From Rostratula benghalensis (Eukaryota > Chordata > Aves > Charadriiformes > Rostratulidae), in the NCBI GenBank assembly GCA_013399305.1, contig VXAI01000083.1, positions 1-64,000 of the forward strand: a stretch of 64,000 nt of DNA, read 5' to 3'. Positions 13,589 through 23,426 of the stretch are shown here, piece after piece. Both the position numbers and the translations under genes were made by a program. The notes under the pieces were generated by a model. That model saw only the letters and a program-made list of their open reading frames with translations, was not told the origin of the DNA and ran no database searches. Position 1 is the first letter of the stretch; each line of letters begins with the position of its first letter.

Positions 13589-16500
13589 CTGCGGATATAA
13601 TAAATAATACAATACTGTAATGAAATGAGCTGTCTCACTAATTTCCACATTCTGTTCTGCATTTAGATATTTTTTTTAAAAATGCCCTTTTTGCAACCTA
13701 CTGATTTCACTCATGCCGGGGTAAGCCTAGACTATTTTCACTGCTTTTGCATTTATGCTGGAGGTCAGAACGCGAATGCAGCAGAAATCCATACAAATGT
13801 TAAAATCAGAGGAAGTGCCTAAAAATGCATTGCAAAAATCTTCATTTGTGTTTTTCTTTTCAGCAGATTATGCTTAGGAATTGCATTTCCAAAACTAAGA
13901 CACAGATAATGAATGGTAGGTCTTTGAGATATTCCCCAGCAAGGGTTAGTTCAAGACCACAAGAGACAATAGCTTCTATAATTGTTCCTGAAAACTGTGC
14001 AGAGTCTTTTGTTTTCATTTTATGGGTTACCCAGTAGACAAAAAACACAAGTTGGTAAGTAGCCATTTTTCTAAGAAATACGAGCAAGTCTTGGGAATGG
14101 TGCTCATTTTTCATGTCATTAGCATAATATTCTATTTGACCACATGTAAGTTTGATTTATAATTAAAACAGGGAATTTTCATTCTCCAGTGTCTAGTGTC
14201 TGTAACCAGAAAAGACCATCCATTTAAAATTCTCATTTCCCATCTATAATTCATCCTTCTAATTTAGCTCTGAGTTGCTCATGTTTATAGCAAGAAAAAT
14301 CTTTCAGCATGAAAACCTACTATACTACCATACTATAAAACATACTATACCATGACTATAGTTTCAGGTGGTGTCAGGAATAAACCCACTTCATTTTCAC
14401 ATGCCTTCTGGAGCACTGAAATGTTTCCAGTGGAGGTGCAGACTTCTTTAGAGAGCATATGCAGAGGCTTTTCTAGCCATCTCTTTCAAAATAATCCATT
14501 GCCTCCTAAATATGTGCAGACCACAGGCTGGAATCATATTGTTAGATCATTGCTACCCACAAACTGCATTTGTGCATCTGCTTTGGAAAGAGACACTAAA
14601 AATTAGATCACCATCTGTTTCCAATGATGATTAAAATTAAATATACTGATTTTATAGAGGAAGAGCAAATTTTAGGCTGTAGGCTCATTCTGGGATAGGG
14701 ACTATCGCTGGTCTGCAGAGCTTCTTGCCCAGTAGACCATCATCTGAGAGCCTGGAAAGCACTGCTGTAGAAGAAAGGCTGGCACTGCCTGGTGGCCTGG
14801 CTCCATGTTGCTCACTTGACCTGTTCCATTGCCTCACTCCCTTTTTAATTATTAGTCTTGGAAATGTCCTGAGGTGAATGTTTACTCTCTGTGCATGATC
14901 AGCTGTGATAAAAATTCTGCAGGCCTGTTTCGCTCCTCAGAACTGCCTCCAGTACTCCACTGGTCGCAGCAGGACAAAACTATTTCAACTGATCTTGTGC
15001 TTGGTACGACTGATCTTATGCTTTGATTGCAGTGGTATTTGGGAGACCAAGCCCTACCGACTACAGAGGGACTTAAGCTCCCATAGGCCTGTGAGTCAAA
15101 GCCATGGTTAGCATTTCTGCATCACATACTCAATGAGTAATAGTGCATCTCCCTTCCCAAGCTGTGTTAGTAGTGCTAAGTGTGGAGAGCATTCATTGTA
15201 GCCCTTGAAGTCTGCAGATCTGCTATGAATGTAAGCAAAACAAAAGCAGAAAAAAGTTGTGGTATTGTAAAGAGTAAAATGATGTCACAAACGGTGAGTG
15301 CTCCAATTCACCTGAAATAACAGTCACCAGTCCCCACTCTGTATTGGCGGGGGCAAGGAGGTCTTGTAATAGAAAGGGGACCAGGGTAAGAACACTGAAT
15401 TATGGTTTGTTTTATTCTGCTTTGATCATGTAGATCATAACTTGTAAAAATACAATACTACATAGAGACAAAAACAGGAAGGCTTTTTTATTTTTTTATC
15501 CCAGACGGAATAATTTGGCCTCTGTTTAGATAATTTGTCTTGCCTTTTTCTTAAAAATTAAAAGTGTGTGTGTTGGGGAGGATGGACGGACAGACTAGAG
15601 ATGGAGCACAGATCTCGGTCTGTTGCCTGGTTGATATGGCTTGTTTGGTGCAGAGATCATATGGATCATGATATCTGAGGCCACAAGAATTTTTGGTCAC
15701 ACTGGTGACCACACTGTTCTCTGCAGTGTGAGAGAGTAGGTTTCTGGTTCCGACTCTGTACATATCCTTTTCCTAATTGACCTACTGCCAGGTAATCATA
15801 GGTGCATTACACTTGGCTCTCTCATATTTGCTGTCTGTGGCACACTTCACTTTAATATTTTATGCTGTAATATTTGGCTTAAGGTCTGTACTTGTGCTGT
15901 GTCATGGCATGTCTTCTGATGCATTATCTAGCCTTAATTTTGTTAAAATTATAAATTATTGGGAATTTCTTGGTGATCTGAAATTTTTACTGTAGGTCAG
16001 TGTTCGGAGAGCACTTCTTTTGGCCAGGACAAATTCAAATGAATGGCTGGATACTGCAGTCATAATTTAGAGTCTTCTTTCCAGGCTACAACAGTCACAT
16101 CCCAGAGATCCCTCAGCATCCTTGCTGCTGAAATAACCCCAAGTTACATTTTGCACCCTCACAGTACAACAAAGGTAAAACAGAAAAAACAAGGAAGTAG
16201 AGTCCAGAACCACTTCTTGAACTGCATGTACTGGTAATTACCACAAACAGTTTCCTTCTTTACTAGACTCGTTGCCCTGATCTGTCACTCTGGTCTTCCA
16301 TGCCCTTGTGGTAAGGAAAGCAAATACACTCCATTTGTTGAAGCCTCACAGTGCACAGGTATGCCTGGATCACAGCAGTGCTGTTCTCTAGAGGAGCATT
16401 CCACACACCTTCCCAGCCCTCCAGACTGTCTATCATCTTCCTAAAACTCATTGAGCAATGATTTGTATCCAGATCTTTGCAGATATTTCCAGATCCAGGG

Positions 16501-17595
16501 TTTTCAGTGAATTTCATCCCCACCCAAGATACAGCCTTCCAGCAATTTGGGGGGAATGGGTGTTTTACCACACACAGACTCAGAGGGAGTTTTCAGCATT
16601 GCATATAGACAAGCAAAAGTAAGCGGAAACTCTGTTTTGCTATAACCAGGGACTTTTCCTTTCCTTCCTACTACATTGCTTTTTTTTTTTTACAGACACA
16701 ATCTGCTGCACAGATCTGAGATGCAGCCAAGCTTGTAGGACTACTATTTGTGCATCTTTGCACAAAATTGTAGTAGCAGACCCCTCAGAGCAAATGCTGC
16801 ACAGGGGCCCAATATTTTACACTTTTGTGGGGAAAACAGCCAAGAAAACTTTATTCTGCATTAAATACAGCAGACAAAACTCAGCATCTGGAGTGTTTCA
16901 TGTGTTAGTGATTAAGTTCCCTTATTGTTTAGTCATTTTGAAGTACTCGAAGGGACATGTTCTGCCCTCATTTTCCTGCCCCCTACCTTCCCCAGTCTTA
17001 TAGGACATACTTAGGGGATCTATGAGTGGTGTGTCTTCATATCAGGCATCAACTGATGATAGTAAAGGACCTGTCCTTTCATGTCCTACCCAATTACCTC
17101 TGCTCCCCATACCCTGTTTTCACTTTTCAGCATCTCATTCTTTATTTATTTTTCATAGATTTTTACAAATGGTGATATCCAAGCCTGTTGCTTCAGCACT
17201 TTAGGGCAGCAGATGCTTTGAAATGCCTCTGAAGATGTAGACACTACCAAATTCAGGTTCAGCATAATGGCCCATATTGATGGAACTGCAAGGATGACTC
17301 CCTGTCTTTAGGTAGAGGGGTCTGATTAATCCACATGTAACGTTCAGCACTGACAAAGCTTCTGGCTAGTTAAGGAGCTGTTTTGTCTACCCCATGCAAG
17401 TATCTTTTTGCCAGTGCTGGCCTTCTCTGTAAATGTTTTCCCTTTGCTAGGTTCATCTGCCTCTGTTTCCTGCAGCACGATCAGTACTCACTAATGAAAA
17501 CAGGTTTGGGCTTTGGCAAATTGTAGCTACAACATGAAGAATTCTAGTCAATTAAGCAAGTAGAAGTTGTAGGATCCATAACTCAGCAGTCCTAC
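13589..17595 (-). other. CHRDL1: CHRDL1 intron 2
   Basis: This 4.0-kb intron begins with GTAGGA at 17595 and ends with CCGCAG at 13589. It is AT-rich and shows no recognisable exon or mobile element. It holds a short degenerate ACTATA-type repeat near 14318-14350, a diverged tandem pair (ACTGATCTTGTGCTT and ACTGATCTTATGCTT) near 14988-15025, and a T run near 16680. The phase-0 splice lies inside the VWC domain, between residues 70 and 71. Confidence 0.88.
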
Positions 17596-17708
17596 CTCAG
17601 AGCAAAGACAATTCACACAGTAAACGAGACCATAGGGCTCTAGATAAGGATGCCATCTTTCTCCTACGCGATACTTCTTATCTTGAAACACACAGTAGGT
17701 ATCAGAAT
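17596..17708 (-). CDS. CHRDL1: CHRDL1 coding exon 2: N-terminal half of VWC domain 1
   Basis: This 113-nt exon is read down from 17708 after the acceptor CTGTTTTACAG and ends GAG|GTAGGA. Its first two bases complete a His codon begun in the previous exon, giving HSDTYC. It encodes residues 33-70, with [20 protein letters not shown] followed by [14 protein letters not shown]. The first four cysteines of the VWC domain are at 38, 63, 66 and 68, with the CxxCxC pattern intact. This stretch is nearly identical to mammalian CHRDL1 and is the decisive evidence for the gene. Related CHRDL2 and chordin domains are less similar here. The open frame extends from 17760 to 17548, but the parts outside the splice sites are intron read-through. 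Strong conservation argues for a functional, not pseudogenised, copy. Confidence 0.98.
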
Positions 17709-19619
17709 CTGTAAAACAGTAAGGAATTGAAAGAGCTATGAATGAATGTTCCCATTGCATCCTTGTGCAGTGTTTCTAGGTGTGTAGTGTTTTTGTAGAT
17801 TTATTTTCTTTCCCTGGAGGATCACACAACAGAAATGCCCTTAGTTTCACATTTGTTTCTAACCTCCCAAACCAAACTAAATGACACGACCTCCCATCTT
17901 TCCAAAACTGCAGCTCCTGACATAGCTGACAACATGGCTTTCATACAGGGTGTCTTTATCCTTTTCACCTGCAAAAACACAGGCTAAAATGCCATTTAGG
18001 TAACAGAGTTGAAGTGCTTGATTGCTGAGACAGGTTTATAGGAAACAAAACCTTTTCACTGCAAAACCAAAGCAGTTGGCTCAACTGAGGAAAACTCCAG
18101 GCTGTACAGCAGTGAGATTTTGAACAAGAGACTGCAGAAGGAAGATAAATGCACTGTATTTACACTGCATGTTCACTCTGTATTTTAATAAACTAATAAA
18201 AACCAAGTTTGTCCCAGTGTTTAGAACAATCTGTGCTGACGTACATATGTATCAGCATTCAAAATATTTTAAGATCTTTCAGTTCATTAAGCACTTCTAA
18301 TCTTGCAGATGCAGCTTTGCAGGTATCCGTCCACTAATGAGACATTACTACCCTGTCTATCCCTGTCACATTATGTTTTCACATTGACATCTCAAATCTC
18401 TGCAACAAAAAAGTATTTGTCATGTTCTTCTGTTAGAGAAGTCCTTCCTGTTACCTTCATGATGTCCAAATTTAGCTTAATTCATCACCCTCAGTATAGT
18501 GATACTTCAGGGTATCTAACAAAATACCTATCTCCCAAGTGACAATCTAAGCAAGGGACATTCTTCACATTTACTGGGCTAAAAGAAGGTAGCAAGAAGT
18601 AGGGATTATTAGTAGCAACTGCAAAGTGATCTGCTTTCACTTCACACAAAAGCATGACAAATGAAATGCAGGATCTGAAAAAGCAGACGGCTGAAGTGGA
18701 GTTTGATAATTTCTCACACTGTACTTTCCTTGAACAGGGGTATCTGCACATTGTCTTCTTGTGAGTAAATTCAGCAGAGGAGGTGGCCATTTGAGAACTC
18801 ACTCTCATTTTTTCTTTATTAAAATTTTTAAAATCAACCTCCTTAGAAGCAGAAGCTGCTGATATGGAGGCTGAAAGATTTAACTACTTCTCAAGGGCAA
18901 ACAATGTCCTTTCTAAGAAGAAAGTAAAAACCCAGCCAATGCAGGTGGGGAAAGCATTCCAGAGAGTTAGTAACACGGCTGTAGCAGTCAATAACTCCTA
19001 GACTTATTTGGGTAGTTATTCCTCCTTGCCATGCTTTCTGAAATGTGTTCACATCTCCCACAGATGACAGGCTTCATAGAAATACTCCCTTTGTTTTGTT
19101 TGTATTCTTTTCAATTCTTCTCATCAAGTTTCTGACAGTGCTTAGACTCTTAATTTTCTCAAAGGATGTGTCTAATCCAGTTCATATGAGGTTGTTTTTG
19201 GAACACAACAGAACAGTCTTGGACAGATTTTACACTAGCTGAAAACTTCAGCACAATAGTCTTACACATGGGACAAAATCCAGATAATCCGTCAGATGTT
19301 TACAGAGGTCACTAAAATGGAATCAAGCACTCTCTTTATTCAGGATATTTGAAATAAAACAGATTCTCCAATGGATGTGTTATGTTCTTTATGATGCAAT
19401 GAAACCTGTACAGCTTCAGGAAAATATGCCCCAAATGTGGGTGTGACCTGATTCTACTAAATGTAGGGTTAGACAGAAGAAGAAAGTTAGGAAGGTTTGA
19501 ATGTAGTTCCACAGTTTAGAACATTATTGTTTGAAGGTCTTTTCTGAACCACACTTGTCAAACAGAGGGAAAACATCAAATTTGAATGAATGTGACAGCT
19601 TTGTTTGAAGTCTACTTAC
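17709..19619 (-). other. CHRDL1: CHRDL1 intron between start-codon exon and VWC exon
   Basis: This 1.9-kb phase-1 intron has donor GTAAGT at 19619-19614 and acceptor TTTTACAG ending at 17709. It is unique AT-rich sequence, and I see no repeat or extra exon in it. Confidence 0.9.
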
Positions 19620-19716
19620 GTTTTACTTGTTCTAGTTTACCTCCATCTATGAAAAGGAGACAGAGCACACCAAAAAAGATAAAATGAAAATCCTCCAATG
19701 TCCACTTTTTTCTCAT
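19620..19716 (-). CDS. CHRDL1: CHRDL1 coding exon 1: start codon and signal peptide
   Basis: The ATG is at 19716-19714 with A at -3 (ATAAAGATGA). It is the first ATG after the exon's acceptor. The 97-nt coding part gives 32 residues plus one base: MRKKWTLEDFHFIFFGVLC, then LLFIDGGKLEQVK. A basic MRKKW start, a hydrophobic core from about residue 10 to 23 and a GGK..EQVK end make a classical secretory signal peptide. Mammalian CHRDL1 as I recall it begins with the same MRKKW and ends GGKTEQVK, so both ends agree while the hydrophobic core has drifted, as is normal. The donor C|GTAAGT is consensus, and the split codon joins correctly to the next exon (VKHSDTYC). The product is secreted. The exon is too short to stand out as an open frame and is placed by homology and splice phase. 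Confidence 0.95.
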
Positions 19717-19766
19717 CTTTATCAGCAAATGGAAAAGAAAGAGCCTCCAAAGTAGACAATGTTGAG
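19717..19766 (-). other. CHRDL1: CHRDL1 5' UTR part of the start-codon exon
   Basis: A strong acceptor, CCTTTCTTCCCAACAG, ends at 19767, so the exon begins at 19766 and carries 50 nt of leader with no ATG. The reading frame upstream of the ATG is open across these 50 nt, so a stop codon does not fix the start. The evidence for the start is the conserved MRKKW beginning. The acceptor implies at least one separate non-coding first exon farther upstream. Confidence 0.85.
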
Positions 19767-22044
19767 CTGTTGGGAAGAAAGGATTAAATTAATTTAACTA
19801 AAATCCTGTAAGATAGTTACATTGTCTGAGATGATTGCATGCAACAACCAGAAATCCTAAACTGCCAGAACAACAAAAAAACAAACTGCTCTATATTGTT
19901 GATCTTTATTTCATGGAAACAACTTCATGGCTTCATATTGTTTCATTTTTGGAAAAGGGAACACATTTCCATCCATGAAAGCTGAAAACTAGATATTACT
20001 TCTAATAAAGTCCTTATTTTATTCCAAAGCAGAAAAATCTGGCAAGAAAGGAATCTAAATTCTTCCAGTTCTCTTTTACACAAAACTAGCCTGTGAGATT
20101 TTCTTGTAGGGGAGGTCTTTTGAATGTAATTTAGGAGATGCAAGTCTCAGTTGTAACATGTTTGCTTCATCCTAAAATGAACTTTGGGTGTACCTGGTGT
20201 ATGGGCCCTGTGCTGTGGAAATCCAGGTTTAGGGTGAACTGCTGGCCATGCTGTAGTCCATGGGAGTTTTCCTCTTTGCATCTAACGGGCTTCCACCACT
20301 ATTCAATTCTCCCCTCCTCTGCTTTCTCAACTACTATTGTTCTGGGATTCTGTATGATTAATTTTTCTAGAGTATAACCCTTGCCTTGCCTTGATATCAG
20401 AAAGTAGAATGGGGCAATGACATTTCGTCTTCATTCTTGTAAATAATTAGTGTCAAACTCTTGCATGTGGAGCAATGCTTAATGTATTCTTGTCAGTGTG
20501 CTGCAGAGATGGCATCATATTTGCTGCATGCACCATTCTGTTTATCTTTTTCTGGGTTTTAAAAGGTGAATTATTTTACAGTGAAAAAAATAAGGGAGAA
20601 AATAATTCACTAAAGTAGAATTTATTCATTTTTTATAGCCAACTTAAGATTCTAAATTGAAATATATATTGTTGCTTTACTGTTTATCAGAATTCATTGC
20701 AAATGCATTATCTTCCCAGAGCACACTTGTCCATCATTTACAATGTTGGAAAAAACTGGGTCTGATTTTCAGAGTCTTGATGTGGATTCACAATTATTTT
20801 TATAGAATAAAAAAAAAAAGAAAAAGAAAAAGATGAAAAGATGCACTGTTGGAAAATAAACAGTCTGCTCCACAAACTAATTTGATCCCTTCATATTTCG
20901 TGTAAATAATAGAACTCTACATGAATAGGTTTCAGTTCACAGATAACCAAAGCAGAAACAACAATTTATATAAGTATCTTCAAAATTAAGTGGTGAGTAA
21001 CTTAGAGAAATTAACTAAATAGGAAGTTAACAAGCACTTAACAAGAAAACCTTCTTCTTAAGACTGTTGAGATCTTGGATACTGTAACAAAGGGTGGATG
21101 ATTCTATGATCTGATTGTACCAGAGTGCTCTTATTGCCTTTACTCTTTAAGGGTTCTCTACATTCCCAACCCACAATCAAAATGGATATCTTCCTTAACA
21201 AATCCAGTCTTTGCAACTGCTCTGTCTGTACTCAGTAAACTCATTCAAAAGAAATCAAACTGCATCTGAAAACATTCAAAAAACTAATGCACTCTCACTA
21301 TGCAGTACTAAAATACAACTTTGCATTTATTTTGCAAGCTGACAATAATGTTCCAATTTCAGAAATGTAAGACATTTGTTCTTTCCAACGTGGTCAAATC
21401 ACACAGGACATTTTAAACCCAAACAATCTTTTAAAAACTTGTTTAAAATCAAAATCTTGTAATTTAGTCCCAGGACACCATGCATGCATTGAGAACAACA
21501 GTAGCACATCACTGGGACTAGCAGAAATGTGAATGTTTAAATATTTTGGCCTTCTTGGGGGTTGCTTAAGCAAACAATATCTATAAATGGAGCACAATTA
21601 TCCTTTGTGCAGCATGTTACCTGTTAGCTAGGTTGCTTAGTTCGAATAGAAAGGCTCAGAAATCCATCCATTTTAAATGTCAGGTCTTCAGAAGGAAGAA
21701 TGTTTTAAAACTTGGACTGTTTATGCTGAGAAATGCTGCTCACTAATGTGAAATGGAGGAGTTAATAACAGAAACGAGATGGGGACTTTTGATGTCTTTC
21801 TTAATTCTCTTTAATTTCTGCATTGTTGTTACTCCAAATATAAACACATAGTTTTCACTGTTAGCACACTCCCTTTATTTCCCCAAAGGGCAATGTCCTA
21901 AAAATATTCCTGGATTTAAATAATCTCAGTTAGAATTAACCTGTTAATTATTGGTGTCTTTTCTGCTGAGCAGAAACAATGAAAGCGATCCACTTCTTAA
22001 ATGAATTACTCACTGCAATAAGGCACATGGGTCTTTTTTTTTTT
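19767..22044 (-). other. CHRDL1: CHRDL1 intron 1 (upstream boundary uncertain)
   Basis: This AT-rich sequence lies between the 5' UTR acceptor at 19767 and the CpG island. A possible first-exon donor, GAGG|GTGAGA, starts at 22053 on the minus strand, but other GT-containing sites in the island (CAG|GTTTGT near 22810) are equally possible. Contents are an A-rich tract near 20808-20840 and a possible decayed CR1 end (GATGATTCTATGATC) near 21095. No coding exon is visible. Confidence 0.6.
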
Positions 22045-22154
22045 CCGTCTCACCCTCCAAGGAGCCCGCTTTAGTTACTACAACGGGCAGAGTCCGGCCT
22101 CCCCAGGTTTTACAATTAATGGGAAAGAAAAAAAAAAAAAAAAAAAAAAAAAAA
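22034..22154. repeat. T11 and A27 homopolymer pair at the island edge
   Basis: T runs from 22034 to 22044 and A from 22128 to 22154 on the plus strand, 83 bp apart, forming an inverted homopolymer pair. On the CHRDL1 sense strand the longer one is T27. The A run has no retroposon body beside it, so it is a simple repeat and not a poly(A) tail. Confidence 0.9.
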
Positions 22155-22178
22155 GCAGGACAGACTATCGGGAAGACG

Positions 22179-22205
22179 CTGTACAACTGTACACAGCTGT
22201 ACAAC
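22179..22205. repeat. Three TGTACA palindromes in 27 bp
   Basis: The hexamer TGTACA occurs three times between about 22179 and 22205, each within CTGTACA. TGTACA is self-complementary and resembles the half-site of steroid-receptor elements. It lies directly beside the A27 run at the downstream edge of CpG island 1. Binding is only a possibility. Confidence 0.7.
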
Positions 22206-23395
22206 CAGCGGACCAGCGGGGCTACCGGGGCTACCAGAGGCGGCTGCTGGCGACCGAGCAGCAGGCGGCCGGCGGGGCTGGGAGCGAAGCCCAGCCCACA
22301 GGACGGGCCGGCGTTCCCCTGCGGCACAGGGAGCGAGGGGAGGCATCTCCCTCCGCTCTCTCCACGGCTTTTATTCCTGCTGGTACCGTCGGATGGGTGC
22401 AGTTAAGTAGGAGAGCCTCCAAGCCAGCCGTGGCCAGAGAGGCTCCTGGCTCTCGCTGCTCTACGAGAACACTCGTCCCCTGGGCGCCGAGCCCGGGGAG
22501 CGCTCCGCAGCCCCGCCCGCGGCCGGCAGAGAAGGTTCCTTCTTGGGCTGCCGTCGGGGGAGCCCCGCTCCCAGCCGCTTGCCTGGGGAACCGGGAGCGG
22601 AGCCGCAAAACGCACGGCGGGGCCCGGGCAGGTGTCGGCGGTGCCACGGAGGGGGCGGCCGGCCCCTACCCTCGGCTAAGCCGGACTGGAAGCAGGAGAG
22701 GCGACCGGTCCCCCTGTGCCGGTACCCCAGCCCGCCGGGGCACTGCCCGCGCCCCTGGCAGCGGGACCGTGCTTCGCCCGGGGTCTTGCCTAGGAAAGAA
22801 AAGTTCACAAACCTGGGGCAGGTCTGGAGGCCGCTCCGCTCAGCCGCGGGCTCTGGAGACCGCCTGCGAATAGCGGCTTCGGCTGGGGGAACCGCGCCGG
22901 TCCGCTCTCTCCGCTCCGCCGGGCTACGGGAGGGCTCCGGACAGGCGGGTACGCTTCCCAGTCACGTTGCCATAATCTCCTGCGGCTCCTCCGAGCTCTT
23001 AGGTCTCCCCTTCGCTCCCGCAGAGGCGGTGGCGAGGCGGCAAGCAGGGGACCGACGGGTCCCCCGACTCCCAACTGATAGACGGGAGCGGGAGGGACGA
23101 ATCCGCTAAGCCTGAGCTCCGGGAACCGCTGCGGGGCGGGCGCTCCGGAACGTCCCGGGCTGCCCGGCCGGGGACACCTGCCACAGCCTCCTGCCCCAGC
23201 GGGGAGCGCAGCGAGGCCCCGCAGCCGGAGGATGCTCAGCAGCCGGTCCTGCCCCGCAGCCCCGCCGGCACTGGAGCGGCGGCGGGAGGAGAAGTGGGGC
23301 GGTCCCGCCCCGGCCCCCTCCTCTCCCGCGCCCGCTCCCGGCGCCCGGCACACCAGCGTGAGTGACACGGCCTGGGGTGGAGTTTGCTCCGCTAT

Positions 23396-23426
23396 GGGGG
23401 GCCGGGAGGAGGCGGGGGAAGGGGGG
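23396..23426 (+). other. Canonical G-quadruplex motif in CpG island 1
   Basis: Four G runs of 6, 3, 5 and 6 bases are separated by loops of 2, 7 and 2 bases on the plus strand. This satisfies the usual G3+N1-7 rule. It lies near the upstream end of the island, on the template strand for CHRDL1 transcription. Confidence 0.85.

Noticed and set aside
22128..22154. A27 as the poly(A) tail of a retropseudogene
   Set aside because: No processed gene body precedes it and no target duplication was seen; it sits in a CpG island edge.
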